DNA of 64,000 nucleotides from Scolanthus callimorphus (Eukaryota; Cnidaria; Anthozoa; Actiniaria; Edwardsiidae). The notes below the pieces were generated by a model. It searched no databases. It was given only the letters and a program-made list of their open reading frames with translations, and was not told where the DNA came from. The position numbers were made by a program, and so were the translations under genes. The stretch is from contig CM066919.1 in the NCBI GenBank assembly GCA_033964015.1, positions 27,052,204 to 27,116,203 on the forward strand. The letters are read 5' to 3'. Shown piece by piece: positions 46,728 to 58,800 of the stretch; positions within the stretch are counted from its first letter, which is position 1, and every line of letters begins with the position of its first letter.

Positions 46728-46812
46728 CTCTGCTTGAATCGAAAACATTTCGACAGTTTTTCTACTCAATGCGCACCTTTGAGTTTGCCGAAAACATTCG
46801 CTCTTCAAAGGG

Positions 46813-49800
46813 TTAAAGTATTACAGGACAATATGGCTCTGGGATCTTGAACTCGTATCCAGACCCTTCTTTGTCTTTATTGACCGTGCAGACTGGGTAC
46901 GGCAGGTCAAACCAACTCTCGGCATTTTCCAGTCGCATTGATGTGGACGGTTGTTGTCGAGGTACTTGGCGGGATCCCTGTGTCATATAACCAAGAGCTT
47001 GAGCCCAGGGTTTTGGAACAAAATAAAGTGAAGCTTCTCTTTGTAAGGGATCACTAAAAACCAAAACAGAACAAACATTACAAGATATCCTACACTAGAT
47101 ATCAAGGTATCATTTACTAGATATCCAGATACCATGCACTAGACAATTAGATATCCTACACCAGATATCAAGATACCATATACTAGACAATTCATTTACT
47201 AGATATCAAGCTATCATACATTGTACTAGGGATCGTGACGGATAAACAAACGACAAGAAGCCAAGTCAATCGACGGAAAACAAACTGGCCTTTTCTAATC
47301 CTACTTTATATCGGAATTATTTGCCAACCAGACAAGACTGAAAACATGTTTCTCTCTAGAGTTTACCCTGATGTTATCAGAGTCGTAACAGTCTGGGTTG
47401 GTGATGGGTGGGAGGTTAAAACATTCTAGGAGTGAAGTTAATATAAATAAGAAGTGGCGTTTGGAAAAAGTATGGGTAACATTTGTGTAAACATACAAGG
47501 TTGGCCCCACTGCTACGAAGTTTAGTGTTTTATATTTTCCGTTAGTAAGTATAGGGAATACTATTTTCCTACTGACCTGTAAGGTCCATGAAAACACTTC
47601 CTTGCACCGATTCTCAGCCACCAAGAGCGCTAGCGAGATGGCTGCTCCACCCCCAAGGATGATAAACACACCCGCCAGATGGTGAAGCTCAAGTCTTTGA
47701 GGGGAGGACCCTGCATTCTCATCAGGTGGACACTTGCTACGCTTGTCCCACCATTCCTTGCGAATACTCTCCACTTCACCCTCCTCTCGGAGCTGTGCAA
47801 CAACGACAATAACCAGCAACAATCTTTATTTGTACATTGCTATAGTTTACATGAGTTTTGATAAAGAGAAGGTACAAACTTTGTGGTACAAACACATAAG
47901 CGACATTTTAAGCGGAGCTCCCATGCTCGCTATAAAACTGCGCTAGCGAAGCACCATACTTTTGCGTTTAGGGACGGACCTATAGATATTTTCGGGAAAG
48001 GGCGCGGTTATTCTTGAGCGGAATATTTTTCATGGCTCAGAGGAACGCCTCAGAGGAACTGGCTTGTAGGAATTTATTTGTCTGGCCCAGAAGCTTTGAG
48101 CGCTATCTTTTTTTTTTTTTGGGGGGGGGGGAGGGGGTTGTACGACCCTCTCCGGAGGTATAGAATGGTCTCTCTTATTGTTATATAACCTTGTCGAGAC
48201 CTGGACCTCCCGTGGCGTCGTCAAGAAAGACGAGTCCCCCATTCCGGACATAACACCCAATAAAACTAATCAAACTATATATTCCTACCTTAAGTATTGC
48301 CACAGATATCTTGTTAGTCCATTCCGAGTTACGCTGCAGCCCAAGTGCATAACTCTTGGCATCCAGAAGGTTTTTGATCAACATGGTATTACAAGGCTCT
48401 TGGTTGTTGTAGAAGTCTAGAGACGGTTGGTCTGTGAGGTAGGCATACTTGCTTGTCCTTGCTCTACGCACGCCATAACTTGTTCCGTTCACAAAGGAAT
48501 TGAGTGTCTTCATCTTCCCAAACATCTTCTTGTAGAGTCGAACTTTAGAGTATTTGAAAAACGTGTACAGGGAACCACCTTGTTGAACACCAAACTTGTA
48601 TTCGTCTTGGGCTGCCAGATCATCCAAGGAATTGATGGAAGATTTCGTGTTCTTAGCTGTAAGATACAAAATTAAATAAATAAAACGCAATAAACTTGGC
48701 CATGATTTGCGCGCCCTTAACACAAAATCTTCTCTGATCTACTAAAGCTTTCCTGCACTAGTGAATACTTGTCCGTGTGGTGTTGGAGTTCAATGCACCA
48801 CTCTATGATGGAGGCATTCATACATACCACCTCTATGCGGATTTAGCAGGTGACGCCGACGAGTCATGAGCGTGCTAGCTAGTATGAGCTCACTGTATGC
48901 ACTTTAACAACCATACATAATTTAAAATACCACTGTGTAAACTCTACTCTCTATGGAAGAGATGGCCAAAGGACAACAGCCCGGGGAAGCTTTAGCGGGA
49001 AAAGCAGCGCTGGATCCTCGAGCATGACTCTACAAGGGGTTGGTGGGTATAAATGTATTCCGGGTATGGGACACCGCCTTGTTCATATACATACCAGTAA
49101 AAAATGCAGCCAAGTTGGCCGTGTAAGTCGATATCAGAATGAGAGTAAAAAGCCAAAAGGCTGCTGCCAATACCCGACCGGATCCAGATCTCGGGGTATT
49201 ATCACCTCCTTGCTGCAGTATCGAACCGGTAGCGAACCACAGGGAGTTCGACAGGCTAAATTCATTCCCGTCCCCCTCTCCTGTTGCTTTGGCTTCAGCA
49301 CGGTAGCCATAAGGGCTGAAACGGTCGAGTATCCACATAAACAGGGTTACCAAGCCAACCTGAAAAAAAAAACAATTCATCATTAAGTGACACAGGGTAT
49401 TTCTACAGAAACCTATCCATGGGAAAAGCTGAATTTCCCATGGTAGAAGAATGGGAAGCGTTCGGATTTCCCATGGCTATCCATGTGAATTTCGAACACC
49501 TCCCATGCGTGTATTTTGGGAAATTCAGATTTCCCCAAAGATGAGTTTCTGCAGAAATACCCCGTGTGAACATTTACAAATCACTAGTAAAGATGGCACA
49601 TGAATCGTCCAAACCATTTTCTCTTGTCCAAACGTATTCCTGCCAACACTTAACTAAACTAGCCAATCAGACGTGGAAGCCATTTAACAACAAACCAATC
49701 AGGAGTGGAAGCCATTCAACAACAAACCAATCGGGAGGCGAAGTAAGTCAGACTTTCGTTTAGCCATGACGTGAGCCGCAATGGCGCGTTTTGATTTAGT

Positions 49801-52800
49801 AGGTCGCAATTTGATTGGCTGAAAGAGAAAAGACTTTCTCGACCAATAGAAACGCCGACTAAAAGTCTGTCTTACTTTCGGCTTTCATCTGAAATCCGCT
49901 CTAGCGTGCACTTTATAGGGAAGGAGCTGCACACTGGAAGAGAAGTTCAGCTCTTTTTTATCAAAAGGACGTTCGTCGTTTTAGTTGAAATGATCTATTT
50001 AGTTTCCTGTCACATTTGCTATATCGTCCAGGATCCCAAACTGCGCCAGTTGACTTTTAAACTCGTCCTGGCCCCGGTTGTTCAAAAGCCGATTAAATTT
50101 AATCCGGGTTTAATCCAGGATTAAATTTGAGCACGCGCGCTAGAGGTGTTGCTAGAAAGTGGTTTAACTTTAATCCGGGTTTAAAATACCGCAAATCTAG
50201 GGTTAAATTTAACACACCTCTTGTGGGTGGTTTAAATCGCTAATCCAGGTTTAACTGGGCTATCAGCAGTAGAATAAAACACTAGAATGACACTAGAAAA
50301 GAGGACAACGTGACTATTGGGCCATTAATTATTATTTAAATTCTAATTTGCCCCTGTGAAAATGTATTTATACATGTTTGCCGAGGGTTTTTGGGTCTGA
50401 CCTCAAGCTATCGAGTGTAATGAAATAAGTTGTTTTGTTTTGAAAGCTTGCAAATCATTTAAACTTGAAGAGTGCGTGGAGAATTATAGCTGTGGCAGGG
50501 AAAAAAAACTTTAAAAAACAATTAGTCTTTCGAAGTCATCTGCAGCCGATCGCAAGATCTATAACGTTACTCTATTAACAAAAACAAACTATTATAATAC
50601 CCTTGCGTGACACTTCCAAATTTAGAATGACATGAATCCAAAGTACCACGTGATTCTCTCACAAAACGATTGCAGTTTGGAAACTGGCAGTGTTTCAAAA
50701 GAAAACCACACACATTAGCTTTTCTTTTTTTTGGTTTATCTTTCGCCCAGCAGAAAAGATAAGAGGGGAACTGTAGCTTCAACTGGTGGTGACAACTATA
50801 TATATTTAGCTATGTTTTGCCAGCATTTCTCGTACCAAAAAAGTGGCGAAGAAGGATGTTCTGTAAAACAAGTTGGCGGGTTGGAAACTCGAAAGCCAAG
50901 GCAAACTACATGAAAACAGAGGTCCTCTTGCAGATCGTAAGTCGAGAATCAGTCATGTCATTGATAAGTTTTGTATGAATAAAATCAGTCGATTTTTTTG
51001 CAAACAAAGTTGAGATTTCGACATGATTTTAATACTAAATAGGTGTTGTGGCAGCATACGGCAACAAAACAAAATGTGAGCTTTTCGTCTCTTTTTCTTC
51101 ACTGAAACAGTCGATTTAAGTACTTACTAAAGAACGAAATGGACTTTGCCTTAATGAAAAGAAGGCATTTGCTAGGAAATCTAAACGACAATAATGAAAA
51201 GGCTAGGCTTCCTAAATTATTTATCATGTTTTCGAAAAGGAATACTTCTTCATTCAGCGCAAGTCTTATTGCCAGGCTTTCGAAAAAACTACTTTGTTTG
51301 TGCAAACTATCTAAGATAAAAAGATCACTGCGAAAAACTTGTACTTAATTACACTAAATTCTAGAACTATTCAGCACAAGCAGGTGTGTTTTTCTAGTTT
51401 TTTTGGGCAGTAAAACTGGATTTACCGGGTTAATCTTGAGTTAAATTGAGTTGACTCTGGTTTAGCTAACCCTGGATTAATTTTGACTTAACCTTCTTTC
51501 GAGAAACAGCATTTTAACCCCGATTTAGTTAATCCTGGATTAGAGAAGATAACCCAGGGTTAAATCCTAACTCTGGGTTAAAGTTAATCGGCTTTTGAAC
51601 AACCGGGGCCTGGTGATACAATGAGGAATACAAGCAGAAAAACAGTTGAGAACGCGCGTGCGCAAGGCAAGGAGTGAGAAGTGTTTATTTACCACCGAGC
51701 ACGTCGTGAGCCACAAATCCTGCTGGAATGGCTGTAAAAAGGCAAACAGATTCACCTCCTCGCCCAGTGGTTTTTGTAGAATCATGGCGATCCTAAAGTC
51801 CAGGAAGGGTTTACTGAAATCGATGACGTCCTCTCTCTCAGCGGTGATGGTGATTGGACCAATACACATGTCCGCTTCCTGGTAAAATATATCATCGTGT
51901 CAATGTGCAATTATCTCTTGATTTCATATCTAAAAATAATAACTTAAAACAATAGTAATCGAGGTTACGACTGGATTGAGAATTTGGGAACTAGACGCCA
52001 GTGAAGGTTCTGCGCTTATACCACACCTGCCTCAATTATTTAGAAAAGACCTTGAGTGTTAGTCTGGCCGAGGTTCAAACGCACGACCTACCGCACGTCA
52101 CACTGACACTCAACTGAGCTAACACGTCGGCAGCTCATTTATGAATGAGCTCATCTAGGAAAAAGTGAGTCCGTACCTGCCTAATGACCTCTCCGATAAT
52201 ACCACCCCATTGCCCGTCATCCTGCACTGACCCATAAGACTTCTCTTGGCTGATCACGATCTCGTACTGCACGTTTATTTTCTTGGCCAACAGATCCAAC
52301 AAACTCTTACTGAACCCTTGGAATCGGTCATTACCGGTTTTTGAGGTATGGTTATCCACATACATCATGAAGGGTTCATCCTAGAGAGAAAGTGCGCAAA
52401 CACACCATCATACTTAACTAATTTAAAGTGATATAGCATCTCACTAACTAAACTAACAGAAGTTATCCTCTCTAACAACTAGAGAAGTGGATCAACTCTG
52501 CTCTTCGCCCGATTTACAAGGGCGCGCAACCTGGATACACAGCGATTCTAGACCCCATCTGCTAGGCCATCGACCTTTGCGAGCGTATGTCATACGCTCG
52601 CACGGTATGACAGGCTCAAGTGTCTCTGTGGACTAATAACTTCGCAAAATACTGCAAAATAAATTTACAATTTCAGTACCTGGTACGCTGATCTCTCTCT
52701 CGGATTTATAACCCGGTCGAATTAGATATGTTTAGCCATCTCTTACGCAAACCCAAGGACCGTTCTTGACTGTTTTAAGATCAGATGGGACTTCACCAAG

Positions 52801-55800
52801 CGATACTAAACATGTATACTAAGCGAGTCCACCGTACGGCCACATTAGGGCTACTCATTGAGTAAAAATCACTTCATCCTCTGGTCAGTTCCTTCTGTTT
52901 GCTTCGTACGTGAGATTTGGTTGACTTTCAGAGAAGTTGCCGTTCCAATTCAACAGAAATAGCTCTTTTTTTAACAGTAACAGAGACAGATCCCGTGAAT
53001 CCCACGCTATCCCAGTACCGGATCCCCTTGGCTAAATTTCGAATATTTAAGAGACAATTTTGTGAAATTAATCGAGTTTTATGTCAAAAGAAAGCCTACA
53101 ATCCAGAGTTTCCTGTTATGCCATTTTTAATTAGCTAATTTGCATTGCGCGCATGTACTTTACAAAAGAAACCACTGAATACGTAATTTTACGGGCTATT
53201 TCGGGGATCCCGTTTGGGAGAAGTGTATCAGTTTTCACTCAACCTCTTATGTCACGAAATCGCCGTGATAACCTGCGACTTTCAAATAAAGGCAACAGTA
53301 TTTGAAATAGCACGTAATCTAGATTGCATGCCCTGGAATTCAGTTGGCTGTTCTCCCAAGATAATAAAACGAAACATTTGGAGACAACTGTGTCTTTTTA
53401 AATACTTCTTAAAAAAGGGCAAATTCTGTCCTCTGATAATAAAAAATGAAATGAAACGAAATGAAAGAAAAAAGGACCATACTTCCAGACTCCGCGAGCT
53501 GAAGCATCGTATGGCGACCGTGGGTACGGTTCTTACGCCCACGCCAGAGATTTCGGCCCTGACAGTCGCTATCCTGGGTGTTGAATTGCTCATTAGCGGC
53601 CCATACCTAAGGGTGAGGGAACGCCCGGCCACCAGACCATAGATAGACGCCCCTTGTACGAGTAGTGAACAATTAACACATAACTACATGCGCCAACATA
53701 TTTATACCCCTGAATGTGCTCGGCTACATCCATGTGGGACCACAAATGCCGAGTATCTTTTACGAAGGCTCGGTTTCGAGCCGTAGTAGCTCGTTACGGT
53801 AGTCATTATTTCAGACAAGCATCGCGGAGGCGACAAGACGAAACAAAACCACCAAACACAACCGGCACCGCAGACTCGTTCTTCTTTACGTCACCAGCGC
53901 ATGCGCATAAGAGAAATTGATATAATTTTTCGGCGAAAAATCGCGTAAAGAATTAAAAGAAGGATCCTTTTGGAAGTATTTAAAAATACTAAGTATTTAT
54001 TCGATAGAGCTTACTAAGACTATCTGATAATGCTGACTCAAAAAGTCCAAAACAGAACCAATAAACCAGTGTTTCAAAATCAAGTGCGAAATCGGAAGTG
54101 CTGTAGAGCGGATTTCAGATGACTAGCTGTCGTGAGTAATTTGTAGTTACTTTGTAATTACTCCTATAGGATTTATTCAGAATTCGTGTAAATACTTTTC
54201 GATTGGTTTCACTACAGTCATTTGAAATTCGTACTATAGCATGTATAAAGTTTACGATTAGTTTATAAAAATGCATGGCTGTATAACTGTCCGCCAAACA
54301 GGCGATGGAGGTGTTTTTCAATAGTCCAGAGTAGTTCGAGTCCAGAGTGCTCACCACTTTGGTTATAACTTTGATAACCCTGTCCTTCTCATCTGGGGAT
54401 TTCAGCTTCTCGCTGATACGATCACACTGCAGATCTTTCCAGTAAGCGCCATTCCAGTCAATCTGGCCATCCCTGTCCAGGGTGACAGAGTACCCGTGGG
54501 GTTTCACGGTAAGGTTCCCCATCTACAACACAAGAAATGTCTGACTCTGTATTTGCTCACGTTACAGCCGATTGCGTTTGAGCGTTTTACCCAAACAGTT
54601 CGCACGTTACGTTTGAACGTTTGAAAGTTGCGTTGTGAGACAAAAAGTCGGACGTTTCCAAGGGCAACCGCCATGTGTATTTTTCACTGACCAATCAGAG
54701 AGGACAGAACTCTTTGGTTCGCCATAGAAACGTCTCGTTTCATCCTAGAAACACAACTTTTAAACGTTCAAACATAACATGCGAACTGTTAGGGTAAAAC
54801 GCTCAAACGCAATCGGCTGTATAGACCACCGTGTCGTCTAGAACAGATTTCGTATGACTTTGAAAAGGCACCAACACGGTACGGTCACGGCACGACGGCA
54901 CGACACGGCACGGCACGGTCACGGCACGACACGGCACGGTCACGGCACGACACGGTACGGTCACGGCACGACACGGCACGGTCACGGCACGACACGGAAC
55001 GCGGCACGGTCACGACACGGAACACGGTACGGTCACGGCACGACACGGCACGGTCACGGCACGACACGGAACACGGCACGGTCACGGCACGACACGGCAC
55101 GGTCACGGCACGACACGGTACGGTCACGGCACGACACGGCACGGTCACGGCACGACACGGAACATGGTACGGTCACGGCACGACACGGTACGGTCACGGC
55201 ACGACACGGAACATGGTACGGTCACGGCACGACACGGCACGGTCACGGCACGACATGGAACACGGTACGATCACGGCACGACACGGTACGGTCACGGCAC
55301 GACACGGAACATGGTACGGTCACGGCACGACACGGCACGATCACGGCACGACACGGAACATGGTACGGTCACGGCACGACACCGAACACGGTACGGTCAC
55401 GGCACGACACGGAACATGGTACGGTCACGACACGGAACACGGTACGATCACGGCACGACACGGAACATGGTACGGTCACGGCACGACACGGCACGACACG
55501 GCACGGTCACGGCACGACACGGCACGGTCACGGCACGACATGTCGCCTTTAGCTCGTGAACATTCAGCCAATCACATCGCGCGAAATGACTGTTCAACCA
55601 ATAAAAATGCTTAGACACGGCAAAATACCGTTACGGCACGGAATGCGTGTTAACGTTTTCACAGTCATAGGAAATCTGCTTAATATCAGTTCACGGTACC
55701 ACCGTGTGCTCTATATAAGTTGAAACTGATGTTTGTTATCCATGTTGACTGATGTTTGTTATCCGACCACCCTGTGGTCTGTATCAGTTCATGGCACCAC

Positions 55801-58800
55801 GCTGTACTCTTTGCAGTTCATTAGTCCGCCATAGCTCCCTATGAGTTAGGTTGTCACTCCATGTCCCTACAGTAGTTACAAGTGACACACTTTGTACCAC
55901 ACGCTGCCTTGTCTGTTACGAGATAAATAAATCAAAGATATTTCAACGGGCGCTGACAGGGAACCCATCATATTTATGGCCTATAGAAGGACTTGTTACA
56001 CACCTTTTGTTTGCTTGTCCACAATGAACCAACCTGCAGTGTGTTTGAGCAAAAATTTATAGTAGATTGAAAATAAAGGTTTCTCCTTTAGCTGGAAGGG
56101 GTAAACCTTTCAATAGATTTGACACATAATTTTTAGTACCTTATATTTGCGATTAAGACCGTCATTAGACTTCTTGATGTTGACGATGGTGAATTTCTCC
56201 ACATTTCTTTCTTTTGTCCCTCTCTTGAACGACACAGAGCCAGTCGAACCTTGCATTTTTACCTACGAATAGTTTCAAAAACAGACTTTGCTGAAGATAA
56301 AAAAGAATGCACCAGAAACTTTTATACAGCTGTTTTCATGGGTTCCTAGTCATGATGTTAAATAATTTGTATTTGAGTTATTTCTGTAGCCGGACCATAG
56401 TTAATGGAGTGGCAAACTTCAATAGCGTGGGCTGGATGTTGAAAGGGCTATCACGTGATATTGACCCTGCACAATCTTTTGTTTCATGCTCATCTAATAT
56501 GCATGTCTGGTTGTACACTGAATGTTACTGGCTGGATTTTGGTACTTATGTACCGTGACCCTGCACAAACAAAATGATTTCTCTGAAAAAGTGAACAAAG
56601 ACATAGTACAATAACAGGGTGTCAGGTTTCGTAATCATTCTCCTCTATAAACTATGGCCGGACAGATGATAGAGACAATAGTCGAGCCTATTGTTACCTT
56701 ATGAAGAACGTTAAGTACGGTGTCTTGTGTGGTGGTTGAAGAAGATCTAATAGGGCAGTCCTTGTTGAGCTTGGGTTTGTCTACGACTTGGTTCATCTCC
56801 TTCAATGCCAAGGCAACCGTGAACACAGAGTCATTCAGCAACGCAAACGTGAGCTAAAGCACAACAACAACAAAAATATAAGGTGCCTATTCAGGAATCG
56901 CAAATGTCGCCATCTTTATCTATATATACTTTGTTTTGCCTTTCGACTTGCAGCAGATAATTATTCAAACGCTTTCGATGTAGTGTTGGCTCTTTTGATT
57001 GTGAATGTTTTAGAGATAGAGTTAATCATACCCCGGGGATGCCAGTTTTAGGTCCGTTTTTCTCGGCCTCTCTCTTTAGTCTTCTGGTTCCTGTCGCGTA
57101 AAGTCGCAGACCAACAAGACCGCGTAACGCCAGGGCCGAAATATTTCCTGGAATTTCCTACAACAGTATAAGTACAATTAGGATAAACAATTTAGATCAC
57201 TCCTCCATAATTCTAGTTTTCGTTTGTTAAAAATGTGCGAGGTATATGTTAAAGCGAACACAAACATACCATATTAGGGGTCAGCCATCTTGAATATTCA
57301 TTGATGCATGCAACGCGAAGAGCCTGGAAGACATGGATGAATCGTAACCGCACAAAATTACACCATTACCATTGCCATCACTGTCACTGTATTTGTCATA
57401 AAGAAAGATTTCGTATGACTTTGAAACGGCACGGAACACGACACGGTTACGGGAAGGAGCCTCAATTTCTTGTGAAGTCACATCACGCGAAATTACTGAC
57501 CAACCAATCAAAATGCTTAGACACGACACGGCACAATACCCGCGTTACGGCCCGGCACAATACCCGCGTTACGGCCCGGCACAATACCCGCATTACGGCA
57601 CGGCACAATACCCGCATTACGGCACGGCACAATACCCGCATTACGGCACGGCACAATACCCGCATTACGGCACGGCACAATACCCGCATTACGGCACGGC
57701 ACAATACCCGCATTACGGCACGGCACAATACCCGCATTACGGCACGGCACAATACCCGCATTACGGCACGGCACAATACCCGCGTTACGGCCCGGCACAA
57801 TACCCGCGTTACGGCACGGCACAATACCCGCATTACGGCACGGCACAATACCCGCATTACGGCCCGGCACAATACCCGCATTACGGCACGGCACAATACC
57901 CGCATTACGGCACGGCACAATACCCGCATTACGGCACGGCACAATACCCGCATTACGGCACGGCACAATACCCGCGTTACGGCCCGGCACAATACCCGCG
58001 TTACGGCACGGCACAATACCCGCATTACGGCACGGCACAATACCCGCATTACGGCACGGCACGGCACAATACCCACGTACGCCACGGCGCGGCAAGGCAC
58101 AATACACTTGTTTCGGCACGTCACGGCACAGGCCCACGTTACGGCACGTCACGGCACAGGCCCGCGTTACGGCTCGGACAAGGCACGGGACATTGCTATG
58201 TGCTCATACACATACGAAATCTGCGGTCAGCAGCAAAATAATCGCTCTCACCATCAACACCATGTCCTTCTCCGTCTTATTCGTCAATCGACAGCAACAT
58301 TACCGCCAACGCCATTCCCATTATCATTCAATAAGTGGCAGTGCGCGTTTCGTTGTTATTACTCACCGTTTCCAGAAGACCTTGCGTGTCTTTCGGATCG
58401 CAAACTAAAATGACAAACGTAATTCTGGATCGTAGTAACACGGTAAAGGCTTTCTGCGTCTCTTTATAGTTCCCCGCTATCACCTCTGGCATCATATACG
58501 GGTGACTTGCTTGCTCTCTTGTGCTAGCGAGAATATGCGCGCTCCGAGGTGTGTTTTCTTTCCTGTATACAAACAGAATGGCAATATTACTAGGATGGCT
58601 AGTATGTTTCTGCAGGGCTCATTGAACAGACGGTTCATGAACTAAGGGAAGCACAGCTGGCCGAATGGTCGGTTCGTCTTTGGCCTCTGTGCCCGGGGTT
58701 CGATACCCGGTTTGACTTCTAGGAATATTTTTATCTACTGCTTAGTGGTTCACATCTTTCAGATGAGACAACAAATCGAGGTCCCGCCGTCTCACAATGC

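Noticed and set aside
47053..47577. Direct splice from receptor exon 13 to the tail exon
   Set aside because: It gives TGA at once; the phase requires a 2-nt offset, supplied by the candidate microexon.
52062..52136. Functional tRNA gene
   Set aside because: A and B boxes are present, but stems do not pair well and it continues into SINE-like sequence.
54854..55614. Long Arg/His/Thr-rich proteins on both strands
   Set aside because: They are translations of the 21-bp minisatellite; both strands and several frames are open for the same reason.
57532..58059. CRISPR-like array
   Set aside because: Uniform 24-bp tandem units without unique spacers in an animal intron; a minisatellite.
57301..58413. 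A 370-aa and other repeat proteins ([24 protein letters not shown])
   Set aside because: A 24-bp unit without stops keeps all its frames open; the array is intronic and inside a MITE.
58648..58720. Functional tRNA-Leu or tRNA-Ser gene
   Set aside because: A and B boxes are present without a proper cloverleaf; the downstream body fits a SINE.
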